In this document: positions 34,422 through 44,002 of the stretch, in pieces
Numbering within the stretch: position 1 is the first letter of the stretch
Layout of the letters: each line of letters begins with the position of its first letter
The notes under the pieces: model-generated
Database searches by the model: none
What the model saw: only the letters and a program-made list of their open reading frames with translations
Told to the model about the DNA's origin: nothing
Translations under genes and position numbers: made by a program
From: Parapedobacter sp964498395
Lineage (GTDB): Bacteria > Bacteroidota > Bacteroidia > Sphingobacteriales > Sphingobacteriaceae
DNA: 64,000 bases
Direction of reading: 5' to 3'
Assembly (NCBI GenBank): GCA_964498395.1
Contig: CAZCHE010000006.1
Location: 62,001 to 126,000 of the forward strand

Positions 34422-36194
34422 ATGATGACCAATCCGGAGCACGTGTCCCTGCAAGAAAACGAAAAAACCACTAACCTTTACCAGTATGAGATTAATCCAG
34501 TGTATCCCGTCGCCAATGGAGCCATTCGCGATGGCTATGCAACGCTGGTTTCTACCTTATTAAACTATAAAACATGCCTTATTGACGGTTACTCAGGTGT
34601 TGACTGGGAAGAAGTGGTTACCAAATTAGGGAACCACGCGGCGAGGTTAGGTAAAACCATCCGGTTCTCTGCCATTTCAGATGCGATGAAGCCAGAAGCT
34701 GCCATCGATCGCCTCATCGCTCCATTCCTCGGTGAAAACGACCCCTTATTTGGTTATAAAACCACCTTACAGCTGGCCGATTTTTTCGATCGGGATAAAC
34801 TTGCTTCATACCATCCGGACGATACAGCAGATCTGCATATCATATATGGGTGCGGCGCTGCCCTGCTAGAATGGGCGGCAGTTCCCGTGGTGTATATAGA
34901 CATTCCCAAATATGAGATCCAGCAACGGATAAAATCCGGCAAGCATCGTAACCTGGGCGCTACCCAGGCTGCACCATTCAAAGCCAGTTACAAACGTTGT
35001 TATTTTGTAGACTGGGTCGTTTTAAACCAACACAAACAGCGGCTACTGCCCCACATGGCGTATGTGGCAGACCAGCAGGTTGCCGGCACCGTTACCTGGA
35101 TTTCGGGTGATGATTTGCGGCAAACCTTACACCAGATGAGCACCAGTTATTTCCGGGTGAAGCCATGGTTCGAACCGGGCGTATGGGGGGGTGACTGGAT
35201 GAAGGAAAAATTCGGGTTGGATGAAGATAGTCCTAACTACGCGTGGTCCTTTGAAATGATTGTACCCGAAAATGGCTTGGTCCTTAAAGGGGGAGACAAC
35301 GTGCTGGAAGTATCCTTTGACATGCTCATGTTTCAAGAATCAGCCAATGTACTTGGCCGTGCCGCTGCACGATTTGGATACGATTTCCCGATACGTTTTG
35401 ATTTTCTTGACACGTTCAATGGCGGTAACCTTTCTGTACAATGCCACCCATCCCCCGCATATGCCAAGCAACACTTTGGCGAGTCTTTCACCCAAGATGA
35501 AACCTACTACATCATTGACACAGCACCGGATGCTAAGGTTTACCTAGGTTTTCAGGAAGATATCGAACCCGCGGAGTTCAAGCGCGCATTGGAACATAGC
35601 TATACACATAAGGAAAAACTTGATGTCGAGAAATATGTTCAAGTATTGCCCTCCCGAAAACACGAACTATACCTTATCCCACACGGCACCGTCCATTGCT
35701 CGGGCATCAACAACCTCGTGCTTGAAATCAGCGCCACGCCCTATATCTTCACATTCAAGATGTATGATTGGCTTCGCCTAGATCTCGACGGCCGACCACG
35801 CCCCCTCAATATCGACCGAGCCTTTGAAAACCTCAACTTCGAGCGTAAAGGTGATGTCGTACAAGAAACACTGGTTTCAAAACCACGTATATTGCAGCAG
35901 GAGCCCGATTGGACATGGATACATCTTCCTACCCATGCCGATCACTTTTACGATATCCATCGGTATGAATTTGAACATGCCGTAACCATCCACACCTATG
36001 GCCAATGCCATGTACTGATGTTGGTTGCCGGTACGGCCATCACCCTGGAAACAGCAGCGGGCAATTCGACTGTATTCCATTTCGCAGAAACATTTGCCAT
36101 ACCAGCCGCAACAACAATCTATCGCCTTACGAATGAAGGCCAAGAAAAAGCAAAAGTTATTGTCGCATTTGTCAAAGAAGAAGCTTGCTCATGA
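34422..36194 (+). CDS. Class I mannose-6-phosphate isomerase with N-terminal kinase-like domain
   Basis: Cytoplasmic protein of 590 residues. From about 235 onward it is a type I phosphomannose isomerase: LSVQCHPSPAYA (about 338) carries the zinc-binding Gln and His, IPHGTVHCSG (about 421) another ligand region, and FKMYDWLRLDLDGRPRP (about 445) the C-terminal signature. It interconverts mannose 6-phosphate and fructose 6-phosphate. The first 230 residues resemble a uridine-kinase-like fold (IDGYSGVDWEE where a P-loop would be, then VVYIDIPKYEIQQRI), but the Walker Lys is absent. No signal peptide is seen. Its stop overlaps the GH92 start (ATGA). Whether the N-terminal domain is catalytic is open. 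Confidence 0.82.
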   Translation: MMTNPEHVSLQENEKTTNLYQYEINPVYPVANGAIRDGYATLVSTLLNYKTCLIDGYSGVDWEEVVTKLGNHAARLGKTIRFSAISDAMKPEAAIDRLIAPFLGENDPLFGYKTTLQLADFFDRDKLASYHPDDTADLHIIYGCGAALLEWAAVPVVYIDIPKYEIQQRIKSGKHRNLGATQAAPFKASYKRCYFVDWVVLNQHKQRLLPHMAYVADQQVAGTVTWISGDDLRQTLHQMSTSYFRVKPWFEPGVWGGDWMKEKFGLDEDSPNYAWSFEMIVPENGLVLKGGDNVLEVSFDMLMFQESANVLGRAAARFGYDFPIRFDFLDTFNGGNLSVQCHPSPAYAKQHFGESFTQDETYYIIDTAPDAKVYLGFQEDIEPAEFKRALEHSYTHKEKLDVEKYVQVLPSRKHELYLIPHGTVHCSGINNLVLEISATPYIFTFKMYDWLRLDLDGRPRPLNIDRAFENLNFERKGDVVQETLVSKPRILQQEPDWTWIHLPTHADHFYDIHRYEFEHAVTIHTYGQCHVLMLVAGTAITLETAAGNSTVFHFAETFAIPAATTIYRLTNEGQEKAKVIVAFVKEEACS

Positions 36195-39100
36195 AAAAGA
36201 TAGCACTGATCACCGGAACATTATTGGCCGTTTTGGGCGTATATGCCAACCCCGTCGACCAAACAGACCATATCATTTGGCAAATAGGCGAAAACGATGG
36301 TTCGCCATCGGGGATGGCATTGGAACCTACTGATTTCGGCGCATTTACCGAACATGATTTCGGTTTCGAAGACCGGTTTTTTGCCGTTGGCCACTCCTCC
36401 TCGGCTACAGACTGGCCTTATGTACTCCCGGGGCCGTCTAACGGATGGGGTGGCACGGGCCGTACCGCCGGTATTCGAACCCATTTCCTAAATGCCTACT
36501 TTTCCATGCGAACACTACCTGATCAAGGGCCCTATAAGCTCGTTATCGACATATTGGATGCGGAGCGCGAGAATCCCCCGCTGCTGAAAATAACCGTTAA
36601 CGGCCACTCGTGGACTCACCAATTAAAAGGTGGTAGTAACCATGAAGACCCTACGGGCCCGTTTTCCAATGCACATGAACAACTGGTTACCATAGACTTG
36701 CCAACTGACCTGATAAAAAAAGGGCATAACGCGATTACGTTAACCACGTTGGTTGGCGGTTGGTTGGTTTTCGATGCCGTACACTTGGAAGGCCCCGCAA
36801 CGGCGGAGTTGGGTACACCGGGCGATGCCATAATCAAGCACATTGATGTCTCCACGTACGAAACGGCACGGGAAGACAAGCGTTATCAACCCCTATTGGT
36901 TGATGTGGCTCATCTTGCAAATGCGCCGGAACTGACTGTGAAGGTCGACGGTATCGAGATCCTGCGCCAGCGGATTGAACGAGGTGAATACGAGCTAGAA
37001 GCACTCATGCCAAGTGTTCAACAAGAAAAAACCAGCAATTATACGATATACTTGGATGGTAAGTTGATCGAGGGAGGTGAGATAACCCGTTCGCCTCAAC
37101 CATTAATTACTCCCGCCGATTATGTCAATACCATGATGGGGGCGGCCCATTCCCGGTGGATGCTCGCCCCCGGTCCGTGGATGCCCTTCAGCATGGTCAA
37201 AATCAGCCCCGACAACCAAAATAGTGGATGGCAAGCCGGATATGATCCCTCATTTGAATCCATCGGTACATTCAGCCACATCCACGAGTGGACCATGGCC
37301 GGATTAGGCACCTTTCCGGTTTCCGGACCGTTGCAAATCCAGATAGGCGACCAATCTCAGCCCGACTCGGGTTATCGGTCACGTATCGACAAAGCTACCG
37401 AAGAGGCACCATTGGGCTATTACAAAGCCCACCTCACCGACTACGGCATTACTGCCGAACTTACCGCCACCACACGGGCTAGTTTCCAGCGGTACACTTA
37501 CCACGACACCGATAGCGGCCGTATCATGATTGACTTCATGATTCCAGCCGAATATCGCTACCAGATAGAAGCCTTGGACGTCAAACAAGTATCTCCCCAT
37601 CGAATCGAAGGGTTTAGCAAGCAGCTATCGCGGGGGGTGTGGTCTAGAGACGCAGACCAAGACTACATCGTTCACTTCGTCATGGAATTCGACCAACCTA
37701 TTATTCATACGGGTACATGGGTTGACAACAGCATTTCCTCTGGCCAAACTCTCCAAACAGACAGCGTGGGAGCCGCAGGCATGTATGTGGTATTCGATAC
37801 GCGAAAATCGCCCGCCGTGCAGCTCCGTACAGGCATCTCTTACGTGAGTATCGATAATGCCGCCGCCAACTTATCGGACGAGATTTCGCAGCCTTTCGGT
37901 TGGGACTTCGACGCCGTGCGTGAAAATCAACGGCAGGTATGGAATGATTTGTTGGGGCGTATAGCCGTGAGCAGCAACGACCGTAGGGAGAAAATGCGGT
38001 TCTACACCAACATGTTCCGCAGTTTGGCCAGCCGCAACATCTTCAGCGATGTGGACGGACGCTGGCGGGATGCCGACGAGCGCATCCAGCAACTTGGCAA
38101 TGCAGATGACGTGGCGCTCGGTTGCGATGCTTTCTGGAACACGTTTTGGAATCTCAACCAGTTCTGGAATTTGGTCACACCGGAGTGGTCGAGCCGTTGG
38201 GTACGTTCGCAGCTGGCCATGTATGACGCAGGGGGGTGGCTAGCCAAGGGCCCTGCGGGTATGGAGTATATCCCCGTAATGGTGGCCGAACACGAGATAC
38301 CACTGATCGTGGGTGCCTACCAAATGGGCATCCGTGATTTCGATGCCGAGAAAGCATTTGAAGCCGTCTACAAAATGCAAACCACGCCCGCTGAGCGGGT
38401 AGGTGGTGGCCTGGCCGGTAACCGCGATCTTGAAACCTACTTGAAACATCGCTATGTACCCCACGATGAAGGAAGGTTTTCCAATTCGTTGGAATATAGC
38501 TACGATGATTGGACGGTGTCCCAATTTGCAAAATCATTAGGCAAACAAGAAGCTTACTTGCAGTTTAACGACCGCGGCAACTGGTGGCGCAATGCCATCG
38601 ATACCGTGACGGGATATGCCCGTATGAAAGATGCCGCAGGTAACTGGCTCCAGGATTTCGATCCGTTCAAATCCGGTGCTAACCGCCATTATGTAGAAGG
38701 CAACGCCTGGCAACTTACCTTCTTTGTACCCCAAGACATTCCCGGACTTGCCGACATGATCGGTAAGGAAAACTTTATCGACCGCCTGCAATGGGGATTT
38801 GAAGAAACCTACAAATGGCGGTACAATGGCCCAAATGACCAATATTGGGATTACCCCGTCGTGCAGGGCAACCAGCAATCGATGCACTTCGCTTACCTGT
38901 TCAACTGGGTAGAGAAGCCCTGGCTTACCCAAAAATGGAGCCGCGCCATCATCGACCGCTATTACGGCTATGGCCTTTCCAACGCCTATTTGGGCGATGA
39001 GGATCAGGGGCAGATGAGCGCTTGGTTCGTGATGAGTGCATTGGGGTTGTTTCAGATAGACGGTGGAGCAAGGGAAAACCCCATCTATGAAATCGGCAGC

Positions 39101-39370
39101 CCGATCTTTGAGCGTGTCGATATCCAACTTGGCGGGCGGTATGGCCGGGGTCAGGTGTTTACGATAACCGCGAAAAATACCTCCCGCGAAAACTGCTATG
39201 TACAGCAAGCCTACCTCAATGGAGAGCCTTTGCAGCATTTTTGGTTTTCCGCGTCAGCGTTATTAAAGGGAGGACACCTAGAGCTTGAGATGGGGCCTGA
39301 ACCAAACCCCAATTGGGGTATTGGCCAACTGCCTCCCCCTGTTTCTTCCCCAGTAAGCAAACCGCATTAA
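36191..39370 (+). CDS. GH92 alpha-mannosidase
   Basis: Secreted enzyme of 1059 residues. The start at 36191 (MKKIALITGTLLAV) gives a signal peptide cut near VYAN and an ATGA overlap with the isomerase; two extra upstream codons are possible. The N-terminal 200 residues form a beta-sandwich like the carbohydrate-binding domain of family 4 lyases. The GH92 part starts near 300 (YVNTMMGAAHSRWMLAPGPW). EGNAWQ (about 836) holds the likely catalytic acid Glu, and GDEDQGQMSAW (about 934) the Asp cluster of the general base. GH92 enzymes are calcium-dependent inverting exo-alpha-mannosidases, so the substrate is a mannan or N-glycan mannose. Confidence 0.9.
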   Translation: MKKIALITGTLLAVLGVYANPVDQTDHIIWQIGENDGSPSGMALEPTDFGAFTEHDFGFEDRFFAVGHSSSATDWPYVLPGPSNGWGGTGRTAGIRTHFLNAYFSMRTLPDQGPYKLVIDILDAERENPPLLKITVNGHSWTHQLKGGSNHEDPTGPFSNAHEQLVTIDLPTDLIKKGHNAITLTTLVGGWLVFDAVHLEGPATAELGTPGDAIIKHIDVSTYETAREDKRYQPLLVDVAHLANAPELTVKVDGIEILRQRIERGEYELEALMPSVQQEKTSNYTIYLDGKLIEGGEITRSPQPLITPADYVNTMMGAAHSRWMLAPGPWMPFSMVKISPDNQNSGWQAGYDPSFESIGTFSHIHEWTMAGLGTFPVSGPLQIQIGDQSQPDSGYRSRIDKATEEAPLGYYKAHLTDYGITAELTATTRASFQRYTYHDTDSGRIMIDFMIPAEYRYQIEALDVKQVSPHRIEGFSKQLSRGVWSRDADQDYIVHFVMEFDQPIIHTGTWVDNSISSGQTLQTDSVGAAGMYVVFDTRKSPAVQLRTGISYVSIDNAAANLSDEISQPFGWDFDAVRENQRQVWNDLLGRIAVSSNDRREKMRFYTNMFRSLASRNIFSDVDGRWRDADERIQQLGNADDVALGCDAFWNTFWNLNQFWNLVTPEWSSRWVRSQLAMYDAGGWLAKGPAGMEYIPVMVAEHEIPLIVGAYQMGIRDFDAEKAFEAVYKMQTTPAERVGGGLAGNRDLETYLKHRYVPHDEGRFSNSLEYSYDDWTVSQFAKSLGKQEAYLQFNDRGNWWRNAIDTVTGYARMKDAAGNWLQDFDPFKSGANRHYVEGNAWQLTFFVPQDIPGLADMIGKENFIDRLQWGFEETYKWRYNGPNDQYWDYPVVQGNQQSMHFAYLFNWVEKPWLTQKWSRAIIDRYYGYGLSNAYLGDEDQGQMSAWFVMSALGLFQIDGGARENPIYEIGSPIFERVDIQLGGRYGRGQVFTITAKNTSRENCYVQQAYLNGEPLQHFWFSASALLKGGHLELEMGPEPNPNWGIGQLPPPVSSPVSKPH

Positions 39371-39404
39371 ACACACCCATTATAATCCGACAAATCCATA
39401 AATT

Positions 39405-40703
39405 ATGAACGTTTATTCGCTTATTTTTATCAGCATCTTCTTTATTGGCGCGTGCCAGCCACCATCCGATGCCTCGCAGCAATTGGCCGAGCGAATCAGT
39501 CAAGACACACTCATGCAAACCGTCAAGGCCATGGCCAGGGAAACCGTCTCATCAGGTTTCAATGCGGGTGATGGGTATGCTGAGGTATGGATACGGGATT
39601 ACAACACCTTCATTGCCTTAGCCACGGAGATTCATCCCTCCGAAACCATCAAGGAAAATCTTCGTATTTTTTTTCGGTTGCAAGGTGATGATGGCAACAT
39701 TGTGGATGGCTTCATCCCCAAGGCGACCATCCGCGAGGGGGCTGGTGGATATGCCTATATCTACACGCCTTTAGAGCCCAATTTTGCGGGTCATAAAAAT
39801 ACCGTGGAGACAGATCAAGAAAGCTCGCTGGTTCAAGCGGTGTATAAGTACATCACCAAGAGTGGCGACCACCAATTTTTGCAAGAGACCATTGGCCAAA
39901 CCACTATTGCCACCCGTTTGGAAAACGCCATAGATTTTTTGATGGCCCATCGTTATGATCAAGAATACGGCTTGCTGTGGGGGGCTACTACGGCCGATTG
40001 GGGCGATGTGCAACCGGGGCATCCCTGGGGTGTCTACCTCGATGAAAACACCCATTATGCTATTGATATCTATGACAATGCGATGTTCCTAATCGCATTA
40101 GACAACCTGATGGAACTATTGCCCGATACGAAAGCGAAATGGGAACCCATCCGCCAGCAAATTGCTGAAAATAGCCTGAAGCACCTGTGGGATGCACAAC
40201 GGCAGAAATTCATTCCTCATATTTACCTCGATCAATCTCCCTTTCCTGATGCGTTTGACGAAATGGAAGTGTACTATCACGGTGGTACGGCCGTGGCCAT
40301 CGAGGCAGGTCTGCTCACCACCTATCAAACGAAACATGCACTTGACCGCATGGTAGCCAATGTCAAGGAATCGGGAGCACCATCCATAGGGCTTACCTTA
40401 TATCCGACCTACCCCGAAGGTAGTTTTGAGAATAAGGGCATGTATCCATACGGTTACCAAAACGGGGGCGATTGGGATTGGTTTGGGGGGCGCATGATTA
40501 TACAACTCATCCGGCATGGGTTCGTTGCAGAAGCGTATGAACACGTACAACCCATGTTAAAACGCGCCGTCGATAACCAAGGGTTTTATGAATGGTACAC
40601 CGTCGATAACGAGCCGAAGGGTTCGGGTACGTTCCGGGGATCGGCAGGCGTACTCTACGATGCCGTGGTTATGTTTGAGCAATTTGCATCCGCAAACCGT
40701 TGA
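39405..40703 (+). CDS. Six-hairpin glycosidase-like lipoprotein, family not assigned
   Basis: Protein of 432 residues with a lipoprotein signal (IGAC, Cys17). The alternating helices and motifs WIRDYNTFIALA, TTADWGDVQPGHPWG, IDIYDNAMFLIALD and GGDWDWFGGRM suggest an (alpha/alpha)6 barrel like those of clan GH-L/GH-G glycosidases. Asp in RDYNTF and ADWGDV, and Glu in EWYTVDNEPKG, are candidate catalytic acids. It is not GH125: the DxPN and MWLRDS motifs of that family are absent. Its place between GH92 and a sugar porter suggests it cleaves a further linkage of the same mannoside. Confidence 0.7.
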   Translation: MNVYSLIFISIFFIGACQPPSDASQQLAERISQDTLMQTVKAMARETVSSGFNAGDGYAEVWIRDYNTFIALATEIHPSETIKENLRIFFRLQGDDGNIVDGFIPKATIREGAGGYAYIYTPLEPNFAGHKNTVETDQESSLVQAVYKYITKSGDHQFLQETIGQTTIATRLENAIDFLMAHRYDQEYGLLWGATTADWGDVQPGHPWGVYLDENTHYAIDIYDNAMFLIALDNLMELLPDTKAKWEPIRQQIAENSLKHLWDAQRQKFIPHIYLDQSPFPDAFDEMEVYYHGGTAVAIEAGLLTTYQTKHALDRMVANVKESGAPSIGLTLYPTYPEGSFENKGMYPYGYQNGGDWDWFGGRMIIQLIRHGFVAEAYEHVQPMLKRAVDNQGFYEWYTVDNEPKGSGTFRGSAGVLYDAVVMFEQFASANR

Positions 40704-40717
40704 CACACATTCAACGC

Positions 40718-42109
40718 ATGGAACAGCATCGTAAACTTCCAAAAATCCTGTGGGTGGCCTGTGCCGTTGCGGCAATTGGGGGGTTCTTGTTTGGGTTTGA
40801 CATGGCGGTAGTGTCCGGGATACTGCCGTTGGTGACGAAGCAATTTACACTTTCCGCTTTTCAGCAGGGCTGGTTTGTCTCTTCGGCACTGGTGGGCTGT
40901 ATCCTGGGTGTGGCGGCCTCCGGCGAGCTCGGCGATCGGTTCGGTCGCCGGCCGATGTTAATGCTTGCTGCGGTCTTGTTTCTGGTATCTGCCCTCGGAT
41001 GCGCGTTGTTGCCTACATTTTCGTCGATTATCGCCGCTCGTATCCTCGGAGGCGTGGGCGTGGGTATTGCATCCAGCATGGTACCATTGTATATTTCCGA
41101 AATTGCCCCGGCTCGCATCAGGGGCCGGCTGGTGACGTATTACCAGCTAGCCGTGACGCTAGGTATCTTGGTGGCATACATGAGCAATGCATTCTTTGTA
41201 CAGGTGACGCTCGGGATGGCGGGGAATGCATCGACAGGACTCGGTGCATGGTTCCATGAAGAAGTATGGCGGGCGATGTTTATCGCTGGCGCACTACCGG
41301 CATTGGTATTCCTGCTGGGATTGTTGGCGGTGCCGGAAAGTCCACGATGGCTGCTGCAAAAGGGGCAGACAGCCGCTGGGATGGCCTTGCTTAACCGATT
41401 TGTGGGTGAGGCGGAGGCATTGGCAGATTTAGAACATAAAAAGCAACCCGGGAAGCAACACCATTCGTCTTACCGAGAGCTGTTTTCCCCACGATTGCGT
41501 AAAGCACTCCTGCTGGGGTTGCTCCTGCCATTTTTCTCACAGTTCTGCGGGATTAACGCCATCATTTACTACGGGCCAAGCATACTGAACGCCTCTGGCG
41601 TGAGCTTATCAAGCTCGCTGCAAAGCCAGATTGTCTTCGGTGCAGCCAACCTCGCGTTTACACTGATCGCCGTATGGAAAGTGGACAAACTGGGGAGGAG
41701 ACCATTATACCTGATTGGCACATCGGCAGCGGCGTTGAGCCTAGTGGTAGTCGGCGCCAGTCTATATGCCGAAAACACACGGGGGGTACTATTACTCTTT
41801 TCGGTCATTGTTTTCTTAGCGAGCTTTGCGTTTTCAATTGGACCGCTGAAGTTTGTGGTGGCTGCTGAAATCTTTCCCGCACATATCCGTGGAAGGGCGA
41901 TGGCACTCAGCATCATGGTCATGTGGGTAGCCGATACGATCATTGGGCAGTTGACACCCATACTGCTGGATCGGATCGGGGCCGCTTTTACCTTCTGGTT
42001 CTTCGCATTGTGGTGTGTACTCGCATTTTTCACCGTATACCGGCTGTTGCCAGAGACAAAAGGCAAATCGCTGGAGGAAATCGAGCGTCAGTGGCAGGAG
42101 AACGGATAA
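40718..42109 (+). CDS. MFS sugar porter (XylE/GLUT family)
   Basis: Inner-membrane permease of 463 residues with 12 TM helices and all family signatures: GFDMAVVSG in TM1, GELGDRFGRRP in loop 2-3, PLYISEIAPARIRGRL, PESPRWLLQKG and the C-terminal PETKGKSLEEIE. It moves a monosaccharide, probably with protons. Next to GH92 and a mannose-6-phosphate isomerase, mannose is the natural candidate. ATG at 40718 is chosen; an in-frame TTG at 40700 overlapping the previous stop would add six residues. Confidence 0.9.
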   Translation: MEQHRKLPKILWVACAVAAIGGFLFGFDMAVVSGILPLVTKQFTLSAFQQGWFVSSALVGCILGVAASGELGDRFGRRPMLMLAAVLFLVSALGCALLPTFSSIIAARILGGVGVGIASSMVPLYISEIAPARIRGRLVTYYQLAVTLGILVAYMSNAFFVQVTLGMAGNASTGLGAWFHEEVWRAMFIAGALPALVFLLGLLAVPESPRWLLQKGQTAAGMALLNRFVGEAEALADLEHKKQPGKQHHSSYRELFSPRLRKALLLGLLLPFFSQFCGINAIIYYGPSILNASGVSLSSSLQSQIVFGAANLAFTLIAVWKVDKLGRRPLYLIGTSAAALSLVVVGASLYAENTRGVLLLFSVIVFLASFAFSIGPLKFVVAAEIFPAHIRGRAMALSIMVMWVADTIIGQLTPILLDRIGAAFTFWFFALWCVLAFFTVYRLLPETKGKSLEEIERQWQENG

Positions 42110-42166
42110 GTAACCATTGCCGTTGTCTGTAGTGCCCTTATTTATTGGCTTTGGTGGATTTGTCAA

Positions 42167-42196
42167 TTGCGATCCTATAACTATGTCCTATCTTTG
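42167..42196 (+). promoter_or_regulatory. Promoter of the 42249 gene
   Basis: TTG (42167-42169), a 19-nt spacer and TATCTTTG (42189-42196) fit the Bacteroidetes consensus. The predicted leader is about 45 nt. This suggests that the 42249 gene can be expressed apart from the PUL1 operon. Confidence 0.55.
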
Positions 42197-42248
42197 TCGT
42201 CAGCGCGACTAATCAAAAACAGCGATAAACCATTAATATGCGAACGTT

Positions 42249-43991
42249 ATGACCCGTATTTTTCTGTCGTTGATCTATGTTAGCCTATTGCTATCGTGTC
42301 AACGGCAACCTTCCGTCAAGGGCATTCCCGTCGTACAGAAGGGGCTCGCACGGGTGGATGCCATGTCAGCCATACCTCGACCCTACCAACTCATCGATTG
42401 GAATGCACTCAGCATACAATACGACCACACGGTCTACGATTTCAATGCCGAAGGCGACTACTGGCCATTGGTTTGGATGGATAGTACCTACAAGAATTTT
42501 GAGCAACCCACTCTAGGCCTCTATACCGCCATGGGCGATGCCCGCCAAGGGATACATAACCATCAGGGCATGTTTCACGAATCACTGGCCACCATGGGCG
42601 GTGTATTGGGTGCGACGTTGGTGGGTATCGACAAACAAAACCAAAACGGCCTGAACTATGTAGGCATGTTACGCAACTACTTCAATCGTGACAACGGGTG
42701 GAACATTATGATGAATAATACGGCGCCCGAGGTCGCGCTATTGGGAGGAGGTTATGGCCGCGACTGGTGGTATGATGTTTACCCCAATGTATTATTTTAT
42801 GCCATCTACAATCACTACCCTGACGAACCGGGTTTTGACACGTTAGCCCGTCGGGTAGCCGAACAGTTTTACAAAGCTGATTCGGTGCTTGCGGGCGATT
42901 ACAGCCATACCTTTTTTGATTATGCGCAGCTTGCCCCGCAATCCAACTGGATATGCGCCCAAGAAGATGCCGCAGCCGGCCATGCATGGGTACTTTATGC
43001 AGCATACAAAAAATTTGGTGACCCCCGCTACCTCGAGGGTGCCATCCGGGCGCAACGGGCGCTAGTATCACAGACCGAAAACCGCTTTTATGAAATATTG
43101 ATGCCGTTTGGTGCCTATACCGCCGCCCGTATCAACGCTGAGCAGGACGAAAATTTCGATGTACAGCAAATTTTAGCGTGGACATTTGATGGCACTTCGG
43201 TATGCCGTGAGGGATGGGGGGTATTGGTTGGCCAATGGAATGGATTTGATATTTCAGGCTTGGTGGGCAGCACCGTGGATCATGGAGGTTATGCGTTCTT
43301 GATGAATACCTTTGATACCGCCATCCCTTTGGTACCGATGGTGCGGTACGACCAGTCATACGCCAGCATCATTGGCAAATGGATGCTACATGCCGCCAAT
43401 GCATCCCGCTTGTTTTATCCACAATATATTCCCGCAGCACACCAAACCATTCCCGAACTGGCTGACGCTACGAAAGGCGTTATCGGTTACGAGGGGTTGG
43501 TCAGGGAATCGACATTCGAGGAATACAAGCACATCCCTGCCCCCATAGCACAAGGCGATGGCCCTAAGTGGGTTCCTGGCAAAAATCCTGACGTATCCCA
43601 ATTTAGTGTTTATGGAAGTGCGCATGTAGGCGTCTTTGGCAGCATCATTCGGCCGACCAATGTCGAAAGCATTCTCCAATTGGATCTCCTAGCAACCGAT
43701 TTTTTCCGTGACGAAGCCTATCCTAGCTTCCTCTACTACAATCCGTACAGCGAAGAAAAGCAAGTGGAGGTGATGCCTCCCACGGGCAGCGGCCTTGTGG
43801 ATCTATATGATGCGGCACAGGGTAGGTTTATCGCCCATGGCATATCGGGAACAACCCGGTTGACGCTTGCAGCAGAAACCGCTGCCGTGCTGGTGGTTGT
43901 ACCAGCTGAGGCGACATTAAGCCGTGAAGGCAAAAAATTGCTTGCCAATGGTGTTGTGATTGATTATCAGTTTAGCTCGGCAAACGAATAG
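42249..43991 (+). CDS. Large lipoprotein of unknown family, helical-barrel-like
   Basis: Protein of 580 residues with a lipoprotein signal (LLSC, Cys17). The body is helix-rich with many aromatic residues: GIHNHQGMFHESLATMGGVLGATLVG, then YGRDWWYDVYPNVLFYAI, then CAQEDAAAGHAWVLYAAYKKFGDP. It looks like an (alpha/alpha)6 toroid of the kind found in glycosidases and lyases. The last 100 residues look like a beta-sandwich (LVDLYDAAQGRFIAHGISG). I cannot assign a family. Candidate acids are the Asp of GRDWWYD and the Glu of CAQED. It has its own promoter after the PUL1 genes. A surface or periplasmic carbohydrate enzyme is inferred from context. Confidence 0.7.
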   Translation: MTRIFLSLIYVSLLLSCQRQPSVKGIPVVQKGLARVDAMSAIPRPYQLIDWNALSIQYDHTVYDFNAEGDYWPLVWMDSTYKNFEQPTLGLYTAMGDARQGIHNHQGMFHESLATMGGVLGATLVGIDKQNQNGLNYVGMLRNYFNRDNGWNIMMNNTAPEVALLGGGYGRDWWYDVYPNVLFYAIYNHYPDEPGFDTLARRVAEQFYKADSVLAGDYSHTFFDYAQLAPQSNWICAQEDAAAGHAWVLYAAYKKFGDPRYLEGAIRAQRALVSQTENRFYEILMPFGAYTAARINAEQDENFDVQQILAWTFDGTSVCREGWGVLVGQWNGFDISGLVGSTVDHGGYAFLMNTFDTAIPLVPMVRYDQSYASIIGKWMLHAANASRLFYPQYIPAAHQTIPELADATKGVIGYEGLVRESTFEEYKHIPAPIAQGDGPKWVPGKNPDVSQFSVYGSAHVGVFGSIIRPTNVESILQLDLLATDFFRDEAYPSFLYYNPYSEEKQVEVMPPTGSGLVDLYDAAQGRFIAHGISGTTRLTLAAETAAVLVVVPAEATLSREGKKLLANGVVIDYQFSSANE

Positions 43992-44002
43992 CCGAATTCA
44001 CA

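Noticed and set aside
38537..39238. Open frame of 233 codons on the minus strand
   Set aside because: It is fully antisense to the GH92 catalytic domain. Length reflects the low stop frequency opposite this coding sequence, and no family pattern is seen.
39405..40703. Assignment as GH125 exo-alpha-1,6-mannosidase
   Set aside because: It was tempting beside GH92, but the DxPN and MWLRDS motifs of GH125 are missing, so only the broad fold is called.
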